From Pseudomonas oleovorans subsp. oleovorans (GTDB lineage: Bacteria; Pseudomonadota; Gammaproteobacteria; Pseudomonadales; Pseudomonadaceae), in NCBI RefSeq assembly GCF_002197815.1, contig NZ_NIUB01000004.1, positions 124,001 to 188,000 on the forward strand: a stretch of 64,000 bases of DNA, written 5' to 3'. Positions within the stretch are counted from its first letter, which is position 1, and each line of letters begins with the position of its first letter. The notes below the pieces were generated by a model. The model saw nothing but the letters and a program-made list of their open reading frames with translations, was not told the DNA's origin and did not search any database. Both the position numbers and the translations under genes were made by a program. Positions 38,008-46,362 of the stretch are shown piece after piece.

Positions 38008-38644
38008 GCAGCACTCCCGATTTGACGAAACGTGGGCCGAAACGACGCTCGGCAAAAGGTGCGACCGGCTGATCCAGGCGGATGACGCCTTCCTGATCAT
38101 CTTCGAGCAGGTAACGCAGGGTTGGCTGCGAGTCGTCTCGGCGCGCACTGCTTAGCCGTGGGTATTGCGCCAGCGCTGTCTCCAGCGGCAAGGGCGACAA
38201 ACCATCGGGCAACCAGACAGGCATGCCCGGCACGAAGCTCTTGCGCCCCAGCGCCAGCGGCCAATGCGGCGCACGCAAGGCGGCATGAATGCGTGCGAGC
38301 AAAGCCTCATCCTTGCCCTCCAGGCCCACCAGAAAGGCAGCATCGGATAGGTAATAGCGCGGACTGACCACGGTACGGCGCATGTCCGACTTGCCGGTGG
38401 CGATCAGCACGCCGGTAGCGGTCTGGTAGTCGCGCATCGGCACGCCTTCATGGTCGACACGCACGCCCATACGCAGGGCAGCCAGGTCATCCACCGGCTC
38501 CTGGCGATCACGCCCCAGGGCAGCACAAACCAGCCCGAGCACGCCCGACTTGGAAGGCTCCAGCTGGGTATCGCGCTCATCGAAACGGCTGGTGGTGCCC
38601 CAGGATTGCATCGGCCCCTGCAAACGCAGCAACAGGGTGGCCAT
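37982..38644 (-). CDS. cas5e: type I-E Cascade subunit Cas5e (CasD)
   Basis: 220 residues. The N-terminal LLLRLQGPMQSWGTTSRF is the Cas5e signature, followed by TQLEPSKSGVLGLVCAALGR. Binds the 5' handle of the crRNA in Cascade. Overlaps cas6e at its 3' end and sits 2 bases after cas7e. Confidence 0.97.
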   Translation of the reverse strand: MATLLLRLQGPMQSWGTTSRFDERDTQLEPSKSGVLGLVCAALGRDRQEPVDDLAALRMGVRVDHEGVPMRDYQTATGVLIATGKSDMRRTVVSPRYYLSDAAFLVGLEGKDEALLARIHAALRAPHWPLALGRKSFVPGMPVWLPDGLSPLPLETALAQYPRLSSARRDDSQPTLRYLLEDDQEGVIRLDQPVAPFAERRFGPRFVKSGVLHVPDQTDA

Positions 38645-38646
38645 GC

Positions 38647-39789
38647 TCAGCCCTCCAGTTGCGCGGCGACCTGCATGCGTACCCAGGTCGCCAGCTCACC
38701 GAGGTTTTGCACAGCAAAGCCCTTCTGCTGCGGCCAGGCCTCACTCAGGTCGAGGTAGGCCCACTGGTCGCGAGCGTCGGCATAGACCGCCGCCAGCTTA
38801 CCCTCGTGCCTGGCCAGTTCGCCAACCGACAGGCTGGTCAACGAAGCTTCATGGCGCGGGACAATCGGTTTCTCGAAGGCGTTGGCCAAGTTCAGCGGGC
38901 CGGCATGGCGCAGGCAGACGCCGACGAAACTCGGCAGGTTGTGCGCGGCGAAGGTGTTCTGCTTGCCCGTCGGGATGGCGCGCACCACGGCCTGGGTAAA
39001 CGCCTCCAGGGCGGACAGGGTCAGCTCGCGATCCTGCTGCAGGTTACCGAGCAGCTTGCCGGCATCGACTACCGCATAGCGGTACAAGGTGGCGGAGTTG
39101 AACTCCACCTGGCCGATCATTCCGGCGCCGGTTTCGTCCGGCCCGCCCTTGTCGTCGACGGCGGTGAAGTAGTCGAACTCACGTTCCACACGATGCGTGC
39201 TGATGGCATGGGCGACCTGGCAGGCAGCGTCCTGGTTGACCTCCGGCATATCGGCGAGCATGCGCCCGAACAGCGCCACGTCCACTGCCTTGCCACCGTC
39301 GAGCAGAGCCTTGGCTTTCTTCACCACATCCGCCGGGGCGCTGGCCTTTGCTTCCTTCTTGCCCTTCTTCTCGCCACCAGCCGGAGCACCGGCGAGTTCG
39401 TCCCAGTGTTGCTCAATGAGGTTGGCGAAACCGGCAATTTCGGCCTCGCCGAGAAAAAGCAGGTATTCGGTCTTGCCGTCATCCTTGAGCTTGAGGCCGG
39501 CAGCGGCCAGGGCGACTTCGATCTTGCCTTCGGCTTCGAGCGGGTCGCGCTCAGCCAGACGCTCCAGCAACAGTGCCTTGAGCTTCTTGGTACGCACGCC
39601 GCGATGCTCCGGGGCGACCAGTTCATGCTCCTGGGCAGCCAGGCGAATGGCGCGCTTGAAGCACTGGCTGCTGACCCGCGCGCGGCGATGGCCACCGAAC
39701 AGGGCATCCTTGGGCGCGCCAGTGTCGTCACGGTTGAGGTTGGATGGCGCGAAGTTCTGGATCAGGTGAAATTCAACAAACAGACTCAT
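38647..39789 (-). CDS. cas7e: type I-E Cascade backbone Cas7e (CasC)
   Basis: 380 residues; RAMP protein that lines the crRNA in six copies. It begins FVEFHLIQNFAPSNLNRDD and contains RRARVSSQCFKRAIR, characteristic of CasC. A Lys/Ala-rich insertion (GGEKKGKKEAKASAP, about residue 160) interrupts the middle; slightly longer than E. coli Cas7. The start has GAGAGG upstream. Confidence 0.96.
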   Translation of the reverse strand: MSLFVEFHLIQNFAPSNLNRDDTGAPKDALFGGHRRARVSSQCFKRAIRLAAQEHELVAPEHRGVRTKKLKALLLERLAERDPLEAEGKIEVALAAAGLKLKDDGKTEYLLFLGEAEIAGFANLIEQHWDELAGAPAGGEKKGKKEAKASAPADVVKKAKALLDGGKAVDVALFGRMLADMPEVNQDAACQVAHAISTHRVEREFDYFTAVDDKGGPDETGAGMIGQVEFNSATLYRYAVVDAGKLLGNLQQDRELTLSALEAFTQAVVRAIPTGKQNTFAAHNLPSFVGVCLRHAGPLNLANAFEKPIVPRHEASLTSLSVGELARHEGKLAAVYADARDQWAYLDLSEAWPQQKGFAVQNLGELATWVRMQVAAQLEG

Positions 39790-39799
39790 GATATCCCTC

Positions 39800-40342
39800 T
39801 CAGTCGTTGACAGCTTGTTCGGTGGGTTCGGCAGCAGGCGCCGCCAAGGCGCGATAGAAGTCGCGCGCCCAGCGCTGGCGCACGTTGTCGCGGCGCTCGG
39901 CATCGATATAGGGGTTGAGCCAGACGCTCAGGTCGCGCAGCAGCACACCGTAGTCCAGCGCTCGGTCATCGGCGGCCAGCAAGCTGATGATCTGGCGCAG
40001 GTACACCGCCAGGTTTTCCGCATCGGCGCCAAGCAAGGCGATGAAGCGCAGCTCGATACTGGCGCTTTCACGCTTGCGCATCAGTTCGCCAAGGCTGGCA
40101 GCCAGGCTTCGTGCACCGTGATGAGGATGAGCGGCGTATAGGCCCGCAGTCAGGTACAGCGCCAGGCGCGAAGCATCCTGAGCGTGCCGCTCGACCGCGA
40201 CGAAACGCTCCACATACGGATAAGCCGGCGGATAGCTGCCTGGCTCAAAACTCAGGCTGCGACGCAGGGTGGCCATGGCGCCCCGGTCATGTTCCTGCAA
40301 GCGCTGCAAATGGGCGATAAAGTTCTGCGCGAACTCACTCAT
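39800..40342 (-). CDS. cse2: type I-E Cascade small subunit Cse2 (CasB)
   Basis: 180 residues, mostly helical, with MATLRRSLSFEPG near the N-terminus, typical of Cse2/Cas11. Two copies stabilise the target strand and R-loop. It overlaps cas8e by 4 bases and precedes cas7e by 10. Confidence 0.95.
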   Translation of the reverse strand: MSEFAQNFIAHLQRLQEHDRGAMATLRRSLSFEPGSYPPAYPYVERFVAVERHAQDASRLALYLTAGLYAAHPHHGARSLAASLGELMRKRESASIELRFIALLGADAENLAVYLRQIISLLAADDRALDYGVLLRDLSVWLNPYIDAERRDNVRQRWARDFYRALAAPAAEPTEQAVND

Positions 40343-41874
40343 GCGCGAACCTCCTTGTCGGGTGTGGGAGTCTCCCGCAGCGGGGCGAGCAGCCCCAGCA
40401 GGCGTGGATGATGACGTGCCTCGGCACGCAGGGCTTTGGCGCCTCGGCCCAAGCCGGCCAGCACGGCCTTCCAGGCATCACGGGCGGCGTCATGCAGGCT
40501 TTGCCGCCAGAGCGCTTCGGCCTCGTCCAGCTCGTCGTTACCCAACAGCGCCATGACCCGACTAAGCTGACGCTCGGCGCTGGCGAAGTACAAAGCACCC
40601 ACTGGGCCGGCATCGATCAGGCTACGGGCACGCGCCCAGGTGTCCTTGCTGCCGGGGTCGGGCAGGGTTTCGGCGAGCATGCCGGTGGCCAGCTTGCGCA
40701 ATGCGGTGAACAACTCTTCGGCATCGCGCACATAGCGGCGCAGCTCGTTGGCATGATCGGCTGAAGCCAGCAGTTTGGCTGGTAGCGCGATGCGCTCGGA
40801 GCGCCAGCGCAGCAGCTTGGCCTGATCACTGGCCAAGCCGGCGATCAGCAACGGCTGCACACCATTGCCCAGGTAGAACTGCAGATTGGCCGCCCACTCC
40901 AGCACCGCAGCAGGCTGCGAAGCCTTGCCTTCAGCGTCCGGCAGGAGCGTCGGCAGATCACGCCACAGGGCACGGCCTTCGCTGAAACTCAGACGCACCA
41001 TGCTATTGCTGCCGGCCCGATAGCTGGCCATGGGATCGGGAGCCTGCACGTCATCGCCCAGTGCCAAACCAGCGGCGAAGCGAATCCACTGCACCCGCCC
41101 CTGCTCGTCCGGCAACAGCAGTACCGCCCGAGTCTGCCGGGTGTAGCGATCATTGGGGCCAGTCGCCACCTCAGGGTCGCCACGCAACTGGGCAATGCTC
41201 GGCGTGTTGCGTTCCCAGGCGGGCAGGTCTTCATGCCCTGTTTGAGTCGGTGGGTGCAGGGCCAGGCACAGGCTTTGTGCCAGGGATGCTCCTAGCGGCA
41301 TGACGGCGGCAGTATTTACAAGCGGTCCAGCCTTTTCCGAGCTTTTTAGTTTCTTTCCAGGAAAGAAGCCACCCGGAACAAATTGGAAATAGCCAAGCAA
41401 ATCTCTCAGCAAAGGTGCGGGGTACTCGGGCTCTCTGTTATAGACCCCCTGATTGAACATCTCCGAACCGTAAAACTGAGCGAGGCGTATTGAGTATCCA
41501 GGGAACTTCGCCTGCGTTTCCGGCTCATCGGCCAGCGCCGCCACTTGCATGAAGGGGTACTGCGGATGGAAGAGCCAGAAGCGCTCGCGCCAACGCTGTA
41601 GATAGTCGCGAATGGCCGACAGCGGCAGCCCGTCCTGATACCAGCGTAGGCGCTCGGCATCCGTCCAGCGCCCTTGCGCCTGGCTGATGGCGCGGTGGGT
41701 GATCGCCAGCAACAGCCTGTATTGGGCGATCAGGCTTGGCGGTGAGGTTTCCGCCAGGGCGCTGATCTCGCCGGCCTGCTCGAAGAGCGCCAGCAAGCCC
41801 AGCTCACGCACCTGCCCATCATGCATCCGTACCGCCAGCCATGGCTCGTCGAGCAGATTGAAAGCTTCATCCAT
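40339..41874 (-). CDS. cas8e: type I-E Cascade large subunit Cas8e (Cse1/CasA)
   Basis: 511 residues. Begins FNLLDEPWLAVRMHDGQVRE, the Cse1 opening, with FWLFHPQYPFMQV and the central FVPGGFFPGKKL region. Recognises the PAM and recruits Cas3. First gene of the Cascade operon; the 109 bases upstream must hold its promoter and contain two inverted repeats. Confidence 0.96.
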   Translation of the reverse strand: MDEAFNLLDEPWLAVRMHDGQVRELGLLALFEQAGEISALAETSPPSLIAQYRLLLAITHRAISQAQGRWTDAERLRWYQDGLPLSAIRDYLQRWRERFWLFHPQYPFMQVAALADEPETQAKFPGYSIRLAQFYGSEMFNQGVYNREPEYPAPLLRDLLGYFQFVPGGFFPGKKLKSSEKAGPLVNTAAVMPLGASLAQSLCLALHPPTQTGHEDLPAWERNTPSIAQLRGDPEVATGPNDRYTRQTRAVLLLPDEQGRVQWIRFAAGLALGDDVQAPDPMASYRAGSNSMVRLSFSEGRALWRDLPTLLPDAEGKASQPAAVLEWAANLQFYLGNGVQPLLIAGLASDQAKLLRWRSERIALPAKLLASADHANELRRYVRDAEELFTALRKLATGMLAETLPDPGSKDTWARARSLIDAGPVGALYFASAERQLSRVMALLGNDELDEAEALWRQSLHDAARDAWKAVLAGLGRGAKALRAEARHHPRLLGLLAPLRETPTPDKEVRA

Positions 41875-41935
41875 GCCCCACCCCCATTCCCTGTTGTCTG
41901 CGTGATTCCATATCCCTCTCCCTGAATCCGACAGA

Positions 41936-41970
41936 TCTGCAGTAAAGCAGACAAAATGCCACTACGGCAT
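41936..41970. promoter_or_regulatory. two adjacent inverted repeats upstream of cas8e
   Basis: TCTGC-AGTAAA-GCAGA (41936-41951) and ATGCC-ACTAC-GGCAT (41956-41970), separated by 4 bases, in the only intergenic space that can hold the Cascade promoter. On the minus strand TTGACT lies just upstream of the second repeat and could be a -35 element. No -10 is convincing. Confidence 0.45.
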
Positions 41971-41983
41971 GAGTCAAATCAAC

Positions 41984-42409
41984 TTAGCCAGCAAACTCCC
42001 AAGGGTTGATCAGTGCCACGCCTGTGGGCAGAAAGTCCGCCACGTTGCGTGTGGCGACCGTCATGCCATGCACCAATGCCGTGGCCACGATCAAGGCATC
42101 GCGTTCGGCGCGTGGGTCGGGGACATGCAATTGCGCGCAACGCTGCGCCACGGCGGCGTCGACCGGCAGGATGCGTCCGGCGAAGCCGGGTAGTACATGG
42201 CTATCGAGCCAGGAGCGCAGCAGGCGGCCCTGCTGCGGGTCGCGTCGTTCCACTAGCAGCACGCCGGTTTCCAGCTCCAGCACGGTGATCGCGGAAATGA
42301 ACAACTGCCCCGGCAGCAGGCGCTGAGCCCAGGCCACTAGGCGCGGGTCGGCCTTGGCACTCTTGGCCTTGCGCAGTTCGGACACGACATTAGTGTCGAG
42401 GACGAACAT
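41984..42409 (-). CDS. PIN-domain toxin (VapC/FitB-like)
   Basis: 141 residues. PIN ribonuclease fold with acidic residues in FVLDTNVVSEL (Asp5), ITVLELETG and RDALIVATA. Toxins of this group cleave tRNA or other RNA. The ATG overlaps the antitoxin stop (TGATG), so both are made from one mRNA. Located between cas8e and cas3 in the CRISPR locus. Confidence 0.92.
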   Translation of the reverse strand: MFVLDTNVVSELRKAKSAKADPRLVAWAQRLLPGQLFISAITVLELETGVLLVERRDPQQGRLLRSWLDSHVLPGFAGRILPVDAAVAQRCAQLHVPDPRAERDALIVATALVHGMTVATRNVADFLPTGVALINPWEFAG

Positions 42410-42660
42410 CAGCTCAAATCCGCCGGGCGCGACAAACCTTGCGCACGCGGCGCCTCGAACTCGATGTCCTCGACTGTCGGCATGGCCAGCAGATCGATGA
42501 TGCTGCCGGGGCCGCCGGTCAGACGCTGGTATTCCTCGATGCTCAGCAGCACATGAGCCGGTTTGCCACGATCCGTGATAAAGACCGGCCCATGTTTGGC
42601 AGCACGCTTGGCACCACTGGCGTCCTGATTGAACTCGCGACTGGTAAGGATGGTTTGCAT
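42409..42660 (-). CDS. Phd/YefM-family antitoxin
   Basis: 83 residues. N-terminal QTILTSREFNQDASGAKRAA and ITDRGKPAHVLLSIEEYQRL are Phd/YefM-type, forming the DNA-binding domain; the C-terminal tail should wrap the PIN toxin. The start has GGAG 7 bases upstream. Autoregulation through the inverted repeat just upstream is likely. Confidence 0.92.
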   Translation of the reverse strand: MQTILTSREFNQDASGAKRAAKHGPVFITDRGKPAHVLLSIEEYQRLTGGPGSIIDLLAMPTVEDIEFEAPRAQGLSRPADLS

Positions 42661-42674
42661 GGCGCACTCCATAC

Positions 42675-42720
42675 ATGTAGAAACGTAGCTACATCATACG
42701 TCTGATGATCATTTGGGCAA
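42675..42720 (-). promoter_or_regulatory. promoter and operator of the Phd/PIN operon
   Basis: Inverted repeat ATGTAG-(8)-CTACAT at 42675-42694. On the minus strand TATGAT at 42693-42698 is a good -10 box, 16 bases downstream of TTGCCC (42715-42720). The operator overlaps the -10 region and start-point, as expected for autoregulation by antitoxin or toxin-antitoxin complex. Confidence 0.6.
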
Positions 42721-42724
42721 GCTA

Positions 42725-42798
42725 CCGACTGTGCCCCGCAGATACACCCAGCCAGCTCATCATCCAAAAGCACCGTAAAACGTACAGCTGCTGGCAGC
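42725..42798 (-). pseudogene. decayed copy of the 3' end of cas3
   Basis: The plus strand here (AGCTCATCATCCA, GCACCGT, GGCAGCCA in order) matches bases 43510-43585, the end of the intact cas3 gene, with several changes and small indels. The minus strand would read LDDELAGCICGAQ compared with LDDELGLVYQRTS at the true Cas3 end. It lies on the other side of the ParDE-like pair from cas3. Confidence 0.75.
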
Positions 42799-42925
42799 CA
42801 GTGCTACCACGAAATTAATCAGGTCAGGCAAAAGACCTATTTAATGCCACTCATCTATGCCCACGTCCGAGTCAATAAGCGCGTGCTACGATGCACCAAC
42901 CCTGTAACACATCGAGGTGCTCAGC

Positions 42926-43216
42926 ATGAGTGAAGCCACCTTTACCTTTCGCGTAGACGACGCACTGAAAAGCGAATTTGCCCAGGCAGCCAAGGCCCGC
43001 GACCGTACCGGCGCGCAGTTGCTGCGCGACTTCATGCGCGACTTCGTCCGGCAGCAGCAAGAGGCCGCCGAGCACGATGTCTGGCTGCGCCGCCAGGTAC
43101 AGATGGGGCTGGATTCGGCCAATGCCGGTGAGTTGCTCAGCAGCGAAGAGGTCGAAGCCGAAGCCGCCGCATGGCGCGCTGAAATGCGCCGCAAGCTGGA
43201 CAGCGCCGCGTCGTGA
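42926..43216 (+). CDS. antitoxin of the ParDE/RelBE-like pair (ribbon-helix-helix)
   Basis: 96 residues. TFTFRVDDALKSEFAQAA is a ribbon-helix-helix DNA-binding start like RelB/ParD-type antitoxins; the charged C-terminal part should bind the toxin. The start has GAGGTG upstream. The gene overlaps the toxin by 4 bases (GTGA). Confidence 0.88.
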   Translation: MSEATFTFRVDDALKSEFAQAAKARDRTGAQLLRDFMRDFVRQQQEAAEHDVWLRRQVQMGLDSANAGELLSSEEVEAEAAAWRAEMRRKLDSAAS

Positions 43217-43494
43217 AACTGGCCTGGACGCGTCTTGCGCTGAACGACCGCCAAGCCATCCGCAGTTATATCGCTCAGGACAATCCCATTGCCACCCTGG
43301 CGCTGGATGAATTGTTCACGGAGAAGGCCAGCCGCCTGGCCGATCATCCCGGCTTGGGGCGACCAGGCCGGGTAAGCGGCACTCGCGAACTGGTTGTGCA
43401 TCAGCACTATCTGATGATCTACGACCTGGTCAATGACCAAGTACGGATACTCCGCGTGTTGCATACGGCCCGCCAGTGGCCAAGTGCAGACTGA
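43213..43494 (+). CDS. ParE/RelE-family toxin
   Basis: 93 residues with a GTG start. The C-terminal block GTRELVVHQHYLMIYDLVND and VRILRVLHTARQWP is typical of this superfamily, whose members poison gyrase (ParE) or cut mRNA on ribosomes (RelE); which applies is not decidable here. Its stop is 2 bases from the stop of the convergent cas3 gene. Confidence 0.9.
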   Translation: MKLAWTRLALNDRQAIRSYIAQDNPIATLALDELFTEKASRLADHPGLGRPGRVSGTRELVVHQHYLMIYDLVNDQVRILRVLHTARQWPSAD

Positions 43495-43496
43495 AC

Positions 43497-46154
43497 TTAG
43501 CTCGTGCGCTGATAGACCAGCCCCAGCTCATCATCCAGACGCACCGTCAAACGCCCGAGCTGCAGGCAGCCATCGGTCAGGAGCAGCGGCTTGAGATGAC
43601 GCAGCAACGGATGCTCGCTGAACGACCGCCGCGCCTCCAACACCTGCGCATGCTTGACCAATGCTGTGCGTGAGGTTTTCAACTGGCGGGCATGGAGCTG
43701 TTTGGCCAGCGCGTTGGACAGCGGCTGATCGGGGTCGAAGGCCTCGCCACTTGGCGTAAGGCTCCAGCCACCGGGCACCTGATGCACGGGAATCAAGGTC
43801 ACGGAGTCGTCGCCCAGGCGGGTGTAGTTGGGCAGCCCTAAACCTTCCTCGCCCTCTTCATAACCGCGATTCTTCTGGGTGTAGGCGTTCTGCGGTTCGG
43901 CCTCGGGATCGATGGCGACATTGAGTGCCATCATGCGCTCGGTCTGCCGTTTGCCCAAGTGACTGCCGTAGGCCTCATCCTCGATAAAAGCACGATCTGC
44001 CTCGGCCAGATCCGCCGGTAAATCCTCGCTGTCATACACTGCCTGCACCAGACGATCGATGTCCTGCGGTAGGTGCAATGCCTGCTCGCGCGACAGCAAT
44101 GCCCAGGTGCGCCCAAGAATGTAGGGCTCGTAGACATATTCCCAGGCCGTGCTCTTGAGATCGGGCAAGCCTTCGGGCGCCAGCCCCGCCACATACAAGG
44201 TCGCCCGCCGATGCGCCTCGGGGCGCTCGCGCTGGTGGCGATGCAGACGGCCCGCACGCTGCAGGATCAGATCCACCGGCGCCAGGTCGGTAAGCATGAA
44301 ATCGAAGTCGATATCCAGGCTCTGCTCGGCCACCTGGGTGGCGATCAGCAAAGCCTTGGCAGGTCGCGCGCCGCCATCACCAAAGCGCGCCAGCACGGCT
44401 TGCTCCTGCTCGCTGCGCTGATTGGCCGGGAAGCGCGCATGAAAGAGCAGCAGCGGCACCTCATCGGCCAGCTCGACCTTTAGTTTTAGGTAAAGGCTCT
44501 GCGCACGATCCACGGTATTGACGATCAGCGCCCCGCAACCACCCTGCCCTACCAACTCACAGGCCCTGGCGACCAGGCTGTCGATATCTTCCGGCACGGC
44601 CTGCAGGTTAATCGGAGGCAATGGTCGTGAATCGCAGGTGTCGCCCTTGAGGCCACGATCATCGGCCAACAACAGGCGCGGATAGCTCAGCTCAGGCGCG
44701 CTCTCCGGGGCAACGCCCCAGGCACGTAGCAAGGCATCGCGACGCAGCCCTGGCAAGGTAGCGCTCATCAACACCACCGAACTGCCCATCGCCTTGAGCC
44801 AACGCAACAGCGCTTCGATCAGGCCACTGGTGTAGGTGTCGTAGGCATGCACTTCATCGAGCACCACTACACGGTTGCTCAGCCCCCACAGACGCACGAA
44901 ATGGTGTTTGACGTTGAGCGTGGCGAACAGCGCCTGATCCACGGTACCGACGCCATAAGGCGACAGCAGCGGGCGACGGCGCTGAGAGAACCAGGCCGAA
45001 GAGGTGACATCCTCACCCGCCGCACCATGAATGCCCCGCAGCGCCAGCACCTGTTCGTTGAGCCCGGCGCCGCCATGCACCAGTTGCACGTCCAGCGGGG
45101 TGCCGACAGCGAAGCTGTGGAGAAAGGTCAGCGCACGACTGAACAGTGCATTGCCCGTGGCCTGTGTTGGCAGCGCGACGTAGAGTCCGCGATGTTGGTT
45201 GGCCGCCTGCAGCCGCAGGTGAGCGAGAAAGGCCAGCTCGGTCTTACCCTCGCCCATAGGCGCCTCGACCAGCAGCAGCGCCGGGCCTTGCACACCATCG
45301 AGCAGAAGGTCGGCTTGCGCTTGCAGCGGACGCGCCGTCAGCTCGGAGCGCTGTACGATCCGGGCGATCAGATGATCTGCCGTGGCCGGCGCAGTCAGCA
45401 GAGGTTGAAAGGCTCGCCAACCGATCTCCCGTAAGGCCTGATCGGCGCGCGCGCAGGCATCGGCATGATGCTCAGCCAATAGCGCATGGCGCTCGCCCAG
45501 GGGAAACCATTCCGGGTTGGAACCGATCCAGTCAGCCACGCTGGTCAGCCCCGCCAGCCACTGCACCGCAGGCTGTGACAAAGCTTCGATTTGCGGCACG
45601 CCCTGTGGCGCCAATACCGCCCAGTAAGCCGCGAATATCTGTCGGCGCGCCTCCCCCCAGGCCGGCGGCTCAAACGACGGTTTGGCCCGATTGAATTCGC
45701 TTTGGTTGAAGTTGTAGCCATGGTGGGCGCTGATGGCTTGCAAGACATGACGGATCCACAGCAGATGGCCGATACCCTGCTTAGGCAAATGTTCCCAGAG
45801 CAGCGCTGCGCTGGCGCAAGCATGGTCGGTAACGCCCAGGGCACGGTCGGGAAAAGCCAGCCCAAGCGCCTCATCAGCCTGCCGCCCAGCGAGCCACTTG
45901 TCCTGAAAGCCGGGGATGGCCTTGCCGAAGTCATGCAGGCCCACCAGGCAGGCAACCCAGCGGGCGACATGCTCGCGCTCCAACCCCAGCGCTTGAGCGG
46001 CCCAATCCAGCGTACTCGGAGGCTCATGGGCCAGCATCCGCTCGGCCACCGCCGCCACATCCAGCAAATGCGCCAGCACACCATGACCGAAGCCATCGTC
46101 ACTCTTGGCCCAAAGACGACGGGCCTGCTCGCTGAGATCGGCGAATCCTTTCAT
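43497..46154 (-). CDS. cas3: type I-E CRISPR nuclease-helicase Cas3
   Basis: 885 residues. N-terminal HD nuclease: His29, and the His74-Asp75 pair in GLHDFGKAIPGF. Helicase: Walker A EAPMGEGKTELAFL, DEVH box VLDEVHAYDTY, SAT in LMSATLPG, and motif VI QRAGRLHRHQ. It is recruited by Cascade and shreds the target. The start is at MKGFADL with AAGGAG 8 bases upstream; a longer start has none. Separated from cas8e by the toxin-antitoxin modules. Confidence 0.97.
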   Translation of the reverse strand: MKGFADLSEQARRLWAKSDDGFGHGVLAHLLDVAAVAERMLAHEPPSTLDWAAQALGLEREHVARWVACLVGLHDFGKAIPGFQDKWLAGRQADEALGLAFPDRALGVTDHACASAALLWEHLPKQGIGHLLWIRHVLQAISAHHGYNFNQSEFNRAKPSFEPPAWGEARRQIFAAYWAVLAPQGVPQIEALSQPAVQWLAGLTSVADWIGSNPEWFPLGERHALLAEHHADACARADQALREIGWRAFQPLLTAPATADHLIARIVQRSELTARPLQAQADLLLDGVQGPALLLVEAPMGEGKTELAFLAHLRLQAANQHRGLYVALPTQATGNALFSRALTFLHSFAVGTPLDVQLVHGGAGLNEQVLALRGIHGAAGEDVTSSAWFSQRRRPLLSPYGVGTVDQALFATLNVKHHFVRLWGLSNRVVVLDEVHAYDTYTSGLIEALLRWLKAMGSSVVLMSATLPGLRRDALLRAWGVAPESAPELSYPRLLLADDRGLKGDTCDSRPLPPINLQAVPEDIDSLVARACELVGQGGCGALIVNTVDRAQSLYLKLKVELADEVPLLLFHARFPANQRSEQEQAVLARFGDGGARPAKALLIATQVAEQSLDIDFDFMLTDLAPVDLILQRAGRLHRHQRERPEAHRRATLYVAGLAPEGLPDLKSTAWEYVYEPYILGRTWALLSREQALHLPQDIDRLVQAVYDSEDLPADLAEADRAFIEDEAYGSHLGKRQTERMMALNVAIDPEAEPQNAYTQKNRGYEEGEEGLGLPNYTRLGDDSVTLIPVHQVPGGWSLTPSGEAFDPDQPLSNALAKQLHARQLKTSRTALVKHAQVLEARRSFSEHPLLRHLKPLLLTDGCLQLGRLTVRLDDELGLVYQRTS

Positions 46155-46272
46155 CTGGCACTCCTTGCATCGCATCGTTACTGGCCCAACAAAGTGCCAG
46201 CATCGTTCTGGACTGACAACAGCGCAGGGGGAGACCAGTGCGCCGCGGTGAATATGCCTGACTGCCTGACCT

Positions 46273-46337
46273 GTAGGAGCGAGCTCTGCTCGTGAATCTG
46301 GATGAGTCAGAAGCTTCGCGAGCAGAGCTCGCTCCTA
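46273..46337. repeat. REP-type palindrome between array 2 and cas3
   Basis: Arms GTAGGAGCGAGCTCTGCTCG and GCAGAGCTCGCTCCTA, related to the palindrome at 14537. It is the only structured element between the distal end of array 2 and cas3 and might limit read-through. The rest of 46155-46362 shows no gene. Confidence 0.85.
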
Positions 46338-46362
46338 AGGATTCGTGCGTCTTGGCTTGAGC

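Noticed and set aside
42661..42925. Search for a third toxin-antitoxin or an RNA antitoxin (CreTA-like) between the two TA pairs
   Set aside because: Apart from the Phd promoter/operator and the cas3-tail remnant I see no repeat-like anti-repeat or small gene here.
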